Source: Nocardioides sp. S5 | GTDB taxonomy: Bacteria; Actinomycetota; Actinomycetes; Propionibacteriales; Nocardioidaceae | Length of the DNA stretch: 64,000 bases | Assembly: GCF_017310035.1 (NCBI RefSeq) | Contig: NZ_CP022296.1 | Coordinates: forward strand, 1,736,001-1,800,000 | Direction: 5' to 3' | Shown here: piece by piece, positions 36,155 to 46,065 of the stretch | Position numbering within the stretch: position 1 is the first letter of the stretch | How the letters are laid out: each line of letters begins with the position of its first letter | The notes under the pieces: generated by a model | Told to the model about the DNA's origin: nothing | The model's database searches: none | The model's input: only the letters and a program-made list of their open reading frames with translations | Translations under genes and position numbers: made by a program

Positions 36155-36530
36155 GGGCTTCTCCTCGGTTGCTCTGGTCGATATTGGTGTGACTTCGAGG
36201 ATGGCCGGACGGGATGTAGATCGCGTGAAGCTCGCCCTTCGATCCTGTGAAGACCGGTATGGGCGGCTGGCGTCGCTGACGCCCGCCTGTGGATCGGATA
36301 AGCAGGCGTGTGGCCGCGCTTGTGCCCCCCTCGGACTGGTCCCTGGGGCGTGCCCATCGCAGCGACGGGGGACGTTGCCAGTCGACACTCTCCCGCCCGC
36401 GGTCTGTCGTCCGAACCTTCATGGAACGTTGACCGGGACCGCATCAGCTCTCCACCGAGGCGTCGCAGTGTTGAACGTGAGGGAGCACAGGCGGCACGCC
36501 AGATGCCCCACATTCAGGAGGAGGAAGACG
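36155..36530. other. Divergent intergenic region, 376 bp
   Basis: No supported gene. It holds CopR-type box 2 and should carry the promoters of the minus-strand regulator pair and the plus-strand membrane gene. Confidence 0.5.
36413..36432. promoter_or_regulatory. Phased direct repeats, CopR/OmpR-type box 2
   Basis: On the minus strand: TCAACGTTC, two bases, TGAAGGTTC (period 11 bp). It lies about 100 bp before the gene at 36531. Confidence 0.5.
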
Positions 36531-36758
36531 ATGTTGGAGTTCCTCAGCAACAACTGGCTCTGGATCCTGCTCATCGGAGGCATGCTGTTCATGCATCTGG
36601 GCCACGGTGGCCACGGCGGAGGCGGCGGACAGTCCGGTCACACCGGCCACGGCGGTTGCGGGGGTCACCAGCACTCGGGTGACCACGACCAGGCCCCGGC
36701 CGATCAGACGCCCGGGCAACCTCACGAGCACCGGACGGACGACTCGTCGTCGCGGTGA
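36531..36758 (+). CDS. Small His/Gly-rich membrane protein
   Basis: 75 aa. One hydrophobic helix (WLWILLIGGMLFMHL) followed by a tail with many His and Gly (HGGHGGGGGQSGHTGHGG). It looks like a metal-buffering surface peptide of copper islands. Strong AGGAGGAGG before the ATG. Confidence 0.7.
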   Translation: MLEFLSNNWLWILLIGGMLFMHLGHGGHGGGGGQSGHTGHGGCGGHQHSGDHDQAPADQTPGQPHEHRTDDSSSR

Positions 36759-37014
36759 TCTGACCTGCGCCCGACGCGACGAGCCGTTCCGGGGAGTGGT
36801 TGATCTATCGCGACGTGGTGGGGACAGTCGTGCACTCCCAGGGTGCAGATCAGGCGGCACCGAAGCGACACGCAGCCACGCAGTCCCGGGGCGTCGACCC
36901 ACCGGCCGAACCCGGAGGACCACAGCACGGTGGCGATCTCTTGGAGTCGCCTCCACTGCACGATCGGAGTTAGCGCGGTGCTGATCGGCGACGTGCTTGA
37001 CCGCCACGATGTCG

Positions 37015-39171
37015 TCACGACCTCCCACCCGTCGATTTCGTGTGAGAGAGGATGCCGCGCAGCTGGTCCATCACGGCCGCCGTCATCCGGCCGAGCGAGG
37101 CCGGCTCTGCGCCATCGACCGCGGGTGTCGAGCCGTGGAAGCGCGAGACGTCGCCGAGGGCGCCCCAGTCGGCGAAGTTCAGTAACGGAACGTGGTGGAG
37201 CGCGGTTACTTCGGCGTGGTTGACCGAGCCGGTCAGGACGGGATCGGTGGACCAGGCCAGGACGGGATACACGAGGAAGCCGCTGCGGGGCAGCGCCATG
37301 GGCTCCATGAGTCCGATCAGCTCCACGCTGTGGGGGTCGAGGCCGATCTCTTCGTGGGCCTCGCGGAGGGCGGCAGCCACCGGGCCGCTGTCACAGGCGT
37401 CCACTGCGCCGCCCGGAAACACGAGCTGGCTGGGGTAGTCGGTCAGGTCGGCTGCGCGCTCGGTGAGGAGCACACCCGGTCCGCTGGGTCCGCCGGTGAG
37501 CAGGACAAGGACCGCGGCGGGCCGGAGTTGGACGGTCTCTCCGGATCCAGAGGGATGTGCGCCCGGGATGTGGGTCCGTCGCTCGAGTGCGGCCAGCCAA
37601 GGGGGTCGCGAGCCCGGTGTGGGTGAACTGCTACGCGGAGCTGCGGCCGGCGGCATTCGTGTGGGACGAGTCCGGGGTAGCCACGTGATCGCCGCGGAAC
37701 GCACTGTCAGAAGTGCAACGCCGGGGCCGGGGTCGGGGGTTTGCACCAGTCGGCTCTGCTGGCCCAGCCCGGGATGCCCGAACAGCGCCCGCGCCGGTCG
37801 TCCGGAAACGCCATGAGCCTCGTCGGCCCATTCGCCGGGGTTGTTCGCGACGGCGACCAGTGCCTGGCGGGTCCCGACCAGGTGGGCGACCGGGCCGCCG
37901 AAGGGCATCAGGGTCTCACTCATGGCGGGGACGAGAACAAGATTCGCGCCTGCTTCGGAGAGCGCGTTGACTGCCTGAGGGTTGAGCAGGTCGCGGCAGA
38001 TCGCGAGGGTCAGGTGCCAGCCGTCGGCGGTGACGTAGACGCGCAGCTCGGGCCAGCCGTCGGGTTGGATGTCCTCGACCACTGGCCGATCGGCCGGCGA
38101 GTACTTGTCGTGGGTCAGCGGGTAGTCGTGGCCGCGGACCCACGCGATCGCGGTGTTGCGCCGCCGGCTGGACGCGTCGTCGACACGTGTCTCTTGGTGG
38201 TAGCTGCCGGCGACCAGGACCCGGGGACCGTCGGGTCGTCGTACCCACTCGTGCAGTCCCTCGGCCAGCTCCTCGGTGACGCTCAGCTCGGGAAGTACCA
38301 CGATCGAGGCCCCGGCGGTCGTCGCCTGCTCGATCAGGTGGTCGATCTCGGTGCGTTGCCGACCCGTCTCGCGCGGGTGAACTGGGAAGGTGCGATCCGA
38401 GGTGCCACCGGTCAGGTTGAACTCCCTGAGGTCGCGGTTGGGGTGGCAGGTGGCGATCACGGTGTCCGCATTGATGGCCCCGGACAGGGTGTCGAAGAGG
38501 CTGTAGTCGAATACCACCCGGAACTGGACGACCCATTCACCGGCGAGACGGACATGGCGGGTCTCATCGAGTCGGTGGGCCAGCCGCCAGGGCGGTGAGG
38601 TGGAGCGCATCGCCGTCACCTGGCGCAGGTCGGGGGTGTCGAGTGGCACGGGGTCGCCGACGGCGGGTTGGTAGGGGCTGCGGCGACGAAACCAGGGGGC
38701 GAAGGTGTGGCTGTAGCGTTCGTCGATGAGCCCGGCGAGGGCTCGCGCGATGAGGACCGGCGGGATGCCGTCGGCCTGCTCCAGCGCAGCGACCAGCACT
38801 TCCCGGACCGGCGGCTCGAGGACTGTGGTCGTCCCTGGGGGCGGTAGCTTGTCGGCCACCTTGCTCACCAGCGCCATGACCCTGCCCGCGCTGTGGGGAT
38901 TGCCCGATCGCTCCCACAGGACCCGGTGCTCGTCGCGACACAGGTGTAGAAGGTGGGTCAGGGTGACGACCGGCTCGGTTTCGTGTGCGACCGCGGCCAG
39001 CATCGCAGCCATCCGGTCGGCCGGTACCGCCAGCTGCGCCACGCATGGCGCACAGGCTTCACCTTCAGGTGCACATGGCGCGTCCGACAATCCAAGGAGG
39101 TCGCCCCCGACTTGTCCCTCCTTGTTTCCCTCCTGGTTCGACGTCCGCCCCAGTGTCGCGTCTGCGTTCAC
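37015..39171 (-). CDS. Nitrilase-like/Nudix (NudL-type) fusion protein
   Basis: 718 aa. N-terminal region of about 230 residues unknown; then a carbon-nitrogen hydrolase domain with the E-K-C triad (VVLPELS, THDKYS, AICRDLL); then a Nudix domain at about 550-690 with GGAVDACDSG and REAHEEIG. The motif LLTERAADLTDYPSQ before the Nudix box is that of CoA pyrophosphatases. Both halves look active. Its start overlaps the SGNH gene stop (ATGA type). Compare Nit-Fhit fusions: a cleaner of damaged metabolites is inferred. Confidence 0.85.
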   Translation of the reverse strand: MNADATLGRTSNQEGNKEGQVGGDLLGLSDAPCAPEGEACAPCVAQLAVPADRMAAMLAAVAHETEPVVTLTHLLHLCRDEHRVLWERSGNPHSAGRVMALVSKVADKLPPPGTTTVLEPPVREVLVAALEQADGIPPVLIARALAGLIDERYSHTFAPWFRRRSPYQPAVGDPVPLDTPDLRQVTAMRSTSPPWRLAHRLDETRHVRLAGEWVVQFRVVFDYSLFDTLSGAINADTVIATCHPNRDLREFNLTGGTSDRTFPVHPRETGRQRTEIDHLIEQATTAGASIVVLPELSVTEELAEGLHEWVRRPDGPRVLVAGSYHQETRVDDASSRRRNTAIAWVRGHDYPLTHDKYSPADRPVVEDIQPDGWPELRVYVTADGWHLTLAICRDLLNPQAVNALSEAGANLVLVPAMSETLMPFGGPVAHLVGTRQALVAVANNPGEWADEAHGVSGRPARALFGHPGLGQQSRLVQTPDPGPGVALLTVRSAAITWLPRTRPTRMPPAAAPRSSSPTPGSRPPWLAALERRTHIPGAHPSGSGETVQLRPAAVLVLLTGGPSGPGVLLTERAADLTDYPSQLVFPGGAVDACDSGPVAAALREAHEEIGLDPHSVELIGLMEPMALPRSGFLVYPVLAWSTDPVLTGSVNHAEVTALHHVPLLNFADWGALGDVSRFHGSTPAVDGAEPASLGRMTAAVMDQLRGILSHTKSTGGRS

Positions 39172-40067
39172 GCCACGCCTCCGATGCTGACCAGACCCAT
39201 ATCGCTGATAGTGGGAGATTCGGTGCGCCGTGTGATGGCGTCGAGGACCGCTGGTGCCAGCGCCTCGGCGATCCGGGAGTAACCGGCTTCGGACGGGTGG
39301 AAGCGGTCGGGGCTCATCAGATCGGAATTGGTCAGGAACTCGTGGCCCACCAGCCCCCTCACGTCCACGAGATCAACACCGCTTCCCGCGTCGAGGACCG
39401 CACGCACGTGAACTCTCCGGACCACGCCAGCTCGGAGCCGCAGGACTGCCCGCAGAACAGCCGGCACTGATCGCATGGCCTCGAACTCGGGCAGGCTGCT
39501 CATCACCACCGGCGCGCCGAGGCGGTGCAGTCGTGCCAGCAGATTGGCCGTGTCCTCGGCGAGCTGACGGGTCCGCGTCAGGTGCGTCACATCGTTCGCG
39601 CCGACAAGGAGGACGACTACATCGGGCAGTCCGAGTTCCGGCGTCAGTTGCTTGGCGAGCACGTCGTAGGTGCGCGCGCCGGGTTGAGCGTGGCTGACCA
39701 CGTGCACGGGTCGACCCGTGCGCGCCGCCACCCGTTGCGCGATCTGGGCCGGCAAGGCTGCGGCTGGCTGTGTGACTCCGACCCCGGCCATGCCGGAGTC
39801 GCCGAGTGCCAGCAGCTCGAGGGGCTTGCTGTCGGCCAGGGTGGGGTCTGGCGGCGCAATAGTGAGGTCGATGGTCCCCGGATGGCTTGCTTGACTGCCG
39901 TAGCGCCGGCGCGCCTCGTGCAGCTGCAGCGCACTCACCGCGGCCGCTGCTGCGGCCATGCCTGCGAGGGGGAGCACGGAACCGCTGACGAGCACCGGAC
40001 GAGGACCAGGCCGGCGTGCACCGCTGTGTTCATGGGGTGCGTACGCATGGAGGTGCTGGTCGCTCAT
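39168..40067 (-). CDS. SGNH/GDSL-type hydrolase
   Basis: 299 aa. One N-terminal membrane segment (about 28-46); then an SGNH esterase fold with Ser in LGDSGMAG, GANDV and the terminal DRFHPS. Substrate unknown. It heads the operon with the nitrilase-Nudix gene and is divergent from phosphoketolase. Confidence 0.85.
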   Translation of the reverse strand: MSDQHLHAYAPHEHSGARRPGPRPVLVSGSVLPLAGMAAAAAAVSALQLHEARRRYGSQASHPGTIDLTIAPPDPTLADSKPLELLALGDSGMAGVGVTQPAAALPAQIAQRVAARTGRPVHVVSHAQPGARTYDVLAKQLTPELGLPDVVVLLVGANDVTHLTRTRQLAEDTANLLARLHRLGAPVVMSSLPEFEAMRSVPAVLRAVLRLRAGVVRRVHVRAVLDAGSGVDLVDVRGLVGHEFLTNSDLMSPDRFHPSEAGYSRIAEALAPAVLDAITRRTESPTISDMGLVSIGGVA

Positions 40068-40112
40068 GTGTCCACGGTCGCGCTGGCAGATGGCGGTTCT
40101 GGTGTGCTCAGG

Positions 40113-40132
40113 TCAAGTTCGCATGAAGATCG
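40113..40132. promoter_or_regulatory. Phased direct repeats, CopR/OmpR-type box 3
   Basis: TCAAGTTC, three bases, TGAAGATC: period 11 bp. It is 46 bp before the SGNH start and about 95 bp before phosphoketolase, so it could serve both directions. Confidence 0.45.
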
Positions 40133-40226
40133 TTGGTCCGCCGTCCTGGGCGCCTGTAGGCCCATGGATCAGGGTCTAGGGTCGAAGCGGATCCGGGAAA
40201 TCTATCGATCGAGAAGGTGAGCGTCG

Positions 40227-42650
40227 ATGACATCCGACCTCGACCGCGCGCGACCTGCAGCTGACCTGGTGGAGCGGCTGGCCCGTCCCGTCCCCAGTGA
40301 GGTGGCGTCGATGGACGCCTGGTGGCGTGCCAACAACTACCTGACCATCGGACAGATCTACCTCCTGGACAATCCGCTGCTGCGAGAACCGCTGACCTCT
40401 GACCACATCAAGCCCCGCTTGCTGGGCCATTGGGGCACCAGCCCCGGTCTGTCGTTCATCTACACCCACGCTAGCCGTCTGATCCAGCACACGGGCCAGG
40501 AGATGGTCTACCTTGCGGGGCCCGGGCACGGAGGCCCCGCCCTGGTCGCAGCTGGTTATCTCGAGGGCACCTACTCCGAGGTGTATCCCCGGGTCGGTCA
40601 GGACGAACGGGGCCTACGTCACCTGTTCCGGCAGTTCTCGGCCCCGGGTGGGATCCCCAGCCACGTGTCGGTGACGACGCCAGGTTCGATCCACGAGGGC
40701 GGTGAGCTCGGTTACGTGCTCGTCCACGCCTTCGGGGCGGTGATGGACAACCCGGACTTGATCGCTCTGGCTGTGGTCGGTGACGGTGAGGCGGAGACCG
40801 CCCCGCTCGAGGGGTCGTGGAAGGGGATCTCGTTCCTCAACCCCGAGCGTGACGGCGCCGTACTCCCGATCCTGCACCTCAACGGCGCGAAGATTTCCGG
40901 GCCGACGGTGCTTGCGCGCAAGGACCCGGGCGAGGTTCGCGCGTTGCTCACTGGGCACGGGTACGAGGTGATCGAGGTCGAGGGTGATGATCTGCCGGGG
41001 ATGCACCACCGGTTCGCCGCGGCCCTCGCCCATGCATGGGGCAAGATCCGCACGATCCAAGCAGCGGCGCGCGGCGGGGAGTGGGACGGATCGCGGCCGC
41101 GGTGGCCACTCATCGTCCTGCGGACCCCGAAGGGATGGACCGGCCCGGAGAGCGTGGACGGGGTACGGGTGACCGGGACCTGGCGTTCTCACCAGGTTCC
41201 GTTGTCGGGTGTGAAGGAGAACGAGGAGCATCTGCGGGTGCTCGAGACTTGGCTGCGGTCCTACCGCCCCGAGGAGCTGTTCGACGACCACGGCGCCTTG
41301 ACCGAGATCGTACGGAGCGCCAACCCCGACGGTGCGCTGCGGATGAGCGCAAACCTGCACGCCAATGGGGGACTGTTGACCCGGGAACTCGACGTCCCCG
41401 ATTTCCGCGACTACGCCGTTGACGTCTCGCACCCGGGTGCTGGCCGTGCCGAGTCCACCAGGAGGCTCGGCGAGCTGATGCGCGACCTGTACCGGGCCAA
41501 TCCCGACCGGTTCCGACTGTTCTGTCCGGACGAGACCAACAGCAACCGGCTCGGTGCGGTCTTCGAGGCCTCCGACCGCGGCTTCGCTGAGCGAACCGAT
41601 CCCGACGATGTCGGCATCTCTCGTGACGGACGGGTCATGGAAGTGCTCTCGGAGCACAACTGCCACGGCTGGCTCGAGGGGTACACGCTAACCGGGCGGC
41701 ATGGCTGGTTCGCCACCTACGAAGCCTTCGCCATGGTCAGCGCCTCACAGACAGTTCAGCACGCCAAGTGGCTGGAAGAGGCCGAGAAGATACCGTGGCG
41801 TGCCAAGGTACCCAGCCTCAACATCCTGCTGACCTCCACGGCCTGGCGCAACGACCACAACGGCTTCAGCCACCAGGGCCCGGGACTGATCCAGAACGTC
41901 ATCACCCAACGCGGCACCGTGGGGCGTGTCTACTTCCCACCCGACGCCAACTGTCTGCTGTCCGTGGCCGACCACTGCCTGCGGTCCCGCTCGTACCTGA
42001 ACCTGGTCGTGATCGACAAACAACCGCAGCTGCAATGGCTGCCGATCGAGCAGGCCATCGACCACTGTGCCCGCGGTGCCGGCGTCTGGTCGTGGGCCGG
42101 CACCGACGACGGGAGCGCCGACCCCGACATCGTCCTGGCCTGCGCGGGCGACGTCGTCACCATGGAGACCGTCGCCGCCGCCGCGATCTTGCGAGAACAC
42201 CTCCCGCACTTCCGCACCCGCGTCGTCAACGTGGTCGACCTCATGACGCTGACACGTCGAAAGGACCACCCACACGGGATGGACGAGACCCGTTTCAAGG
42301 AGCTGTTCACCGACCACGTGGACGTGGTCTTCGCCTTCCACGGATATCCCGGGGCCGTGCACCAGCTCGTCCACGGCCGTCCGGATGCCGACCGGTTCCG
42401 CGTCCGCGGCTTCATCGAGGAGGGCACCACCACGACACCGTTCGACATGGTCGTGCGCAACAGGGCATCGCGCTACCACCTCGTGATGGACGCCCTCAAC
42501 AACGCCCGACGCACACCTCCGGGAGCCAGCGACCTCAAGGCATGGTGCCAGCAGAGACTGGCAGAGCACGAGACCTACGTCATAGAGCACCTCGAGGACA
42601 TGCCCGACATCCGCGAGTGGGTCCTGGGCGACTGGGCAGACCAAGGCTGA
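40227..42650 (+). CDS. xfp: Xylulose-5-phosphate/fructose-6-phosphate phosphoketolase
   Basis: 807 aa, full length. It splits Xu5P or F6P with phosphate into acetyl phosphate plus GAP or E4P. TPP-enzyme motifs are seen: GDGEAETAPLEG and HLNGAKISGPT; also SHPGAGRAEST and the C-terminal HGYPGAVHQL. The partner acetate kinase is at 58663, and a decayed second copy at 57822. Confidence 0.95.
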   Translation: MTSDLDRARPAADLVERLARPVPSEVASMDAWWRANNYLTIGQIYLLDNPLLREPLTSDHIKPRLLGHWGTSPGLSFIYTHASRLIQHTGQEMVYLAGPGHGGPALVAAGYLEGTYSEVYPRVGQDERGLRHLFRQFSAPGGIPSHVSVTTPGSIHEGGELGYVLVHAFGAVMDNPDLIALAVVGDGEAETAPLEGSWKGISFLNPERDGAVLPILHLNGAKISGPTVLARKDPGEVRALLTGHGYEVIEVEGDDLPGMHHRFAAALAHAWGKIRTIQAAARGGEWDGSRPRWPLIVLRTPKGWTGPESVDGVRVTGTWRSHQVPLSGVKENEEHLRVLETWLRSYRPEELFDDHGALTEIVRSANPDGALRMSANLHANGGLLTRELDVPDFRDYAVDVSHPGAGRAESTRRLGELMRDLYRANPDRFRLFCPDETNSNRLGAVFEASDRGFAERTDPDDVGISRDGRVMEVLSEHNCHGWLEGYTLTGRHGWFATYEAFAMVSASQTVQHAKWLEEAEKIPWRAKVPSLNILLTSTAWRNDHNGFSHQGPGLIQNVITQRGTVGRVYFPPDANCLLSVADHCLRSRSYLNLVVIDKQPQLQWLPIEQAIDHCARGAGVWSWAGTDDGSADPDIVLACAGDVVTMETVAAAAILREHLPHFRTRVVNVVDLMTLTRRKDHPHGMDETRFKELFTDHVDVVFAFHGYPGAVHQLVHGRPDADRFRVRGFIEEGTTTTPFDMVVRNRASRYHLVMDALNNARRTPPGASDLKAWCQQRLAEHETYVIEHLEDMPDIREWVLGDWADQG

Positions 42651-42780
42651 GGCGCGCGCCGGAAGCGTCCAAGTGCGCGCATCGTGCGTGGTGGGGTCGT
42701 CCGACTCTGCTGCGGACACGGTGGGTTGCGCCATGCTGAGGACCAAAGCACCCCGATGGTTGACCTGAGGAGATACTTCC

Positions 42781-43036
42781 GTGCCCATCTCACCGCGCCC
42801 TCCCAGTGAGCTGGCGACGGGCACCCACCGGCTTCACCCGGACCCTTCGATCAACTTCCAGCTCGACCGGTGGATTGCTTGGACCGGGGGACGCGCGCTG
42901 GGCGACATCCGCAGGATCGCTCCGCAGCTCACGGACTACGAGACGAATCGGCGCCTGTCCCTGGAGCTGGCCCACACTGCATACGGCGAGGGTGACCTGC
43001 TCCGGGCCGCATTCACGTGCGGGCGGCCGAGTTCTT
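42781..43036 (+). pseudogene. Alpha/beta-hydrolase-type gene, truncated by IS3
   Basis: It starts GTG and reads PDPSINFQLDRWIAWTGG and DIRRIAPQLTDYETNRRL, typical of the N-terminus of a large alpha/beta hydrolase. After RAAF one base is missing (the other frame reads HVRAAEF), then IS3 begins. The catalytic part is lost; it is not found beyond the IS. Confidence 0.65.
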
Positions 43037-43078
43037 GGGTCTGCCCCGGATCTGGTTGACACTCGCGGTTTGTAGTAG

Positions 43079-43960
43079 TCAGGCCGCTGCTGCGGTCGCG
43101 TAGATCATCTCAAACTCGACTGGGGTGAGCTTGCCGAGGGCTCGTTGGCGACGGCGGCGGTTGTACTTGGTTTCGATCCAGGTGACGATCGCGAGCCGCA
43201 GCTCCTCGCGGGAGTCCCAGCGGCGGGTGTCGAGCACGTTCTTCTGCAACAGGGAGAAGAAGCTCTCCATGCTGGCGTTGTCCCCGGCGCCGTAAGAGCG
43301 GCCCATCGAACCGACCAGGTCGTTGTTCGCCAGCAGCCGCTGGGTCTTCTTCGCTCGAAATTGACCGCCCCTGTCGGAGTGGCAGATCGTGCCATCCGGC
43401 GAGCGCAGCGCGATCGCGTTACGCATCGCTGCCCGAGCCAGACTCGACTTCATCCGTGAGTCGATGGAGTAGCCGACGATCTTGTTGCTGAACACGTCCT
43501 TGATCGCGCAGATGTAGAGCTTCCCTTCCCGCGTGGGGTGCTCGGAGATGTCCCAGAGCCAGACCTTGTTTGGCGCGTCGGCGACGAACTCGTGCCGGAC
43601 CACGCCGTGCTCGTCGACGACTGCGAGGAGGTCGTCGTGCGGCGCCGGCCCGGTCGATCCGGCCTTGGACCGCTTCTTGTGGTGGCTGGCGGTGATCCCG
43701 GCGATGCGGCAGAGCCGGTGCACGCGGTTCTCGCCGGTCTTGATGCCGTGCTCGAGTTCGAGCTCGTCGGTGAGGAACCTGTAGCCCAGGGTCGCGTCGT
43801 CCTCATGAAGGTCGTAGAGGACGTCGATAACGTGGGCGTCGTTCCAGTCCCGCTGGCACACGGGATCTTTGAGCCACTTGTAGTACCCCGCAGTCGTCAG
43901 ACCCAGCACCCTGCACGCCACCGCGACCGGCACCCTGATCAGGGCACCGGCCGAGGCCAT
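43079..43960 (-). CDS. IS3 transposase orfB
   Basis: About 293 aa integrase core: D in LWDISEHPT, D in ICHSDRGGQF and E in NASMESFFSLLQK. Complete. Probably expressed by frameshift from orfA. Confidence 0.9.
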   Translation of the reverse strand: MASAGALIRVPVAVACRVLGLTTAGYYKWLKDPVCQRDWNDAHVIDVLYDLHEDDATLGYRFLTDELELEHGIKTGENRVHRLCRIAGITASHHKKRSKAGSTGPAPHDDLLAVVDEHGVVRHEFVADAPNKVWLWDISEHPTREGKLYICAIKDVFSNKIVGYSIDSRMKSSLARAAMRNAIALRSPDGTICHSDRGGQFRAKKTQRLLANNDLVGSMGRSYGAGDNASMESFFSLLQKNVLDTRRWDSREELRLAIVTWIETKYNRRRRQRALGKLTPVEFEMIYATAAAA

Positions 43961-43980
43961 CTCATGGACGAGCGGGAAGA

Positions 43981-44277
43981 CTATTTTCCCGGCAGGTTCG
44001 CCTGCGACAGGTAGGCGGCCGCCCTGCGGAGGACCTCATTCTCCTGCTCCAGGAGCCGGATCCGCTTGTTCGCTTCGCGCAGTTCCTTGCGGTCGTCGTC
44101 GCTCACACCGGGACGCTTGCCGTCCTCGATATCGGCGCGCTTCATCCAGTTCGCCAGCGAGCCTTCAGAGATGCCGAAGTCCTTCGCGATCTGGGACAGG
44201 GGCGCCTGGCCCTTGCGGGCCACGGCCACGACGTCGTCGCGGAACTCTTTGGGGTAGGGCTTTGCCACGGGGGACAT
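43981..44277 (-). CDS. IS3 transposase orfA
   Basis: 98 aa with helix-turn-helix (LSQIAKDFGISEGSLANW) and a leucine zipper (RIRLLEQENEVLRRAA). Complete. Confidence 0.9.
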   Translation of the reverse strand: MSPVAKPYPKEFRDDVVAVARKGQAPLSQIAKDFGISEGSLANWMKRADIEDGKRPGVSDDDRKELREANKRIRLLEQENEVLRRAAAYLSQANLPGK

Positions 44278-44522
44278 CCTTCCGCCTGAGGCCGAAACCT
44301 CAGAGGTCAGGTGTCAACCGAACTCGGGGCAGACCCTATGCCAGCAGCAACGATGTTGGTGCAATGAATGACAAGGCGAGTTCAGCGCGCTTCTACTGAG
44401 CCCGGGGCTGCGAGCCGGGCGGGGGCCAGACCGACCCGGAACGTCCCTCGTCTGCGCCTGGCCGGGAGGTGGCTTCGCGAAAGATGCCGCCTCCCGGACG
44501 GGCCGTGACGAGATGTCGAGGT

Positions 44523-45077
44523 TCAGTCCAGCACCAAGAGGCCGGGCAACCCGAGTTGGTTGCAGGTCGCGGAGTCGCCTGGAAAGACTGCTGCCTGCCC
44601 ATTGGGCAGAACGCAGGGAACCAGCTCGGGGATGGGGTACTCGCCTGTTGGTGAGGGCTCGGGCGTGGGATCGCCTCGGTCCTGCCAAAGAGCGCCAGCA
44701 CGCCACTCTGCTGCGCACATCTCGACCAAGTTGGACACGACATCGGGTGTCCATCCATCGCTACTGCGGGTCGCGTTCGCTGCCGTGGAGCCAGGGAAGT
44801 CGTTGTCGAAGTTCCGGCTGACCTCCCAATAGCAGCGGCCGGAAGTAGTGACAGTTGCGGGCTTGAGATACTCGATGATCGTCGTGGCGGCTGCGGCGCC
44901 ACCTCCAATGGTCAGGACAGCCGCTCCAGCAACGACAGCCGTGCGTCGGGACCAACGCTGGTGGCCAGATGAGGAAGCACTGGATTCCAGTGCCATTGCG
45001 AGGCGAAGACGGGCGATGTCCGCGCGCTTGCGATCGGCGGGTAGGGGCGGGAGCCGCCCGGGGATGTCGTGTCTCAT
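44523..45077 (-). CDS. Membrane-anchored partner of the ECF sigma factor
   Basis: 184 aa: cytosolic N-terminus (about 1-48), one membrane helix (about 49-66), and an outer domain with four cysteines. Its start overlaps the sigma gene stop (ATGA). The layout is that of an anti-sigma factor, though no ZAS motif (HxxxCxxC) is seen. It could also be a target protein. Confidence 0.65.
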   Translation of the reverse strand: MRHDIPGRLPPLPADRKRADIARLRLAMALESSASSSGHQRWSRRTAVVAGAAVLTIGGGAAAATTIIEYLKPATVTTSGRCYWEVSRNFDNDFPGSTAANATRSSDGWTPDVVSNLVEMCAAEWRAGALWQDRGDPTPEPSPTGEYPIPELVPCVLPNGQAAVFPGDSATCNQLGLPGLLVLD

Positions 45078-45709
45078 GGTGCTTCTCCTGGTCCGAGGTT
45101 GGTGGCCGGCTTCCGTGTCGTGGCCGGGGCGCCGGGCGGAGTCGCAGGAGCGGGGAGCTCGGTTTGAAGGGCGTCGCGGAGCCGCATGCGAGCCCGAGAC
45201 AGCCGCGACTTCACAGTGCCGACTGGGACGTTGAGGGCCATGGAGATCTGCTCGTAGGTCAGCTCAGAGGACAAACTCAGGGCGATGACGTCGCGCTCGT
45301 TCTCGGGCAATCGATCCACCGCAACCAGCACACGGGCAGCCTCGGCCTTCGCGTCGACCCTTGCCGCCACGTCGCCCTCAACATCGTCGGTGAGCACGCC
45401 GAGCGGGAGACGTTGCAACAGGCTGCGGTGGCGTCGCTTGGCCCTAGTCGTGTTGCGAACAACGTTGTGCGCAATGCCGAACACCCATGCAAGACCCGCG
45501 GACTCGGCGCGCAGCGTCGCGCGCAGCCGCCAAGCCTCAAGAAACACCAGCGAGGTGCAGTCTTGCGCCGTTTCCCACTCGCCGGTGCGTCTCAAACAGA
45601 ACCCGAACACGGGATCAGACAGCTCGGCGTAGAGCGTCTCGAAAGCAATCGCGTCGCCAGCACGCACGCCGGACCACAGTTCGCACCCGTCGATCTGTCG
45701 CTCGGTCAC
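45074..45709 (-). CDS. ECF-type RNA polymerase sigma factor
   Basis: 211 aa. Region 2 (FETLYAELSDPVFGF, AQDCTSLVFLEAWR) and region 4 (LPENERDVIALSLSSELTY, VGTVKSRLSRARMRLR) are present. The C-terminal Pro/Ala tail is extra. It should direct transcription of a small set under an outer signal passed by the next protein. Confidence 0.88.
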   Translation of the reverse strand: MTERQIDGCELWSGVRAGDAIAFETLYAELSDPVFGFCLRRTGEWETAQDCTSLVFLEAWRLRATLRAESAGLAWVFGIAHNVVRNTTRAKRRHRSLLQRLPLGVLTDDVEGDVAARVDAKAEAARVLVAVDRLPENERDVIALSLSSELTYEQISMALNVPVGTVKSRLSRARMRLRDALQTELPAPATPPGAPATTRKPATNLGPGEAP

Positions 45710-46065
45710 ATCAGTTAGTGTCCGCGCCTCGGCAAGGGTTCCAGAAACCGGCCGCAGATCTTGAAGCGATCAGGCAGTCAAGCAGGCGCTCATGCTCGCA
45801 TCGGTAGCGGGGCCCACCTCCAATCTTGAGCTGGACGAATCTGGCCTCCATGGCGGCGCCACTGGTCCACCCCACAGGAATGCCGCAACTGAAGGGGCCT
45901 TGGGATAACTCCCTGGTGCCAAGTCAGACCGTCACACCGGGGCCAGTTGCGGTTGACAAACTCACCCAGCGGCGTTCCTGAAGATGGCGACACGCTTCCA
46001 GACCGCGTCGTACTCTCCCCGCGTAGCCGCCGACTGCCTCCTGTTGGCAGCGGCGGAGGACCACT
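45710..46065. other. Intergenic stretch, 356 bp
   Basis: It holds the sigma-gene promoter region. No convincing gene or clear operator was seen. Confidence 0.45.

Larger units (their letters stand above)
43037..44336 (-). mobile_element. IS3-family element, intact
   Basis: 1300 bp with 26-bp imperfect inverted ends (GGGTCTGCCCCG ... GGTTGACAC at 43037-43062, mirrored at 44311-44336) and both reading frames. No clear target duplication is seen. Confidence 0.9.
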
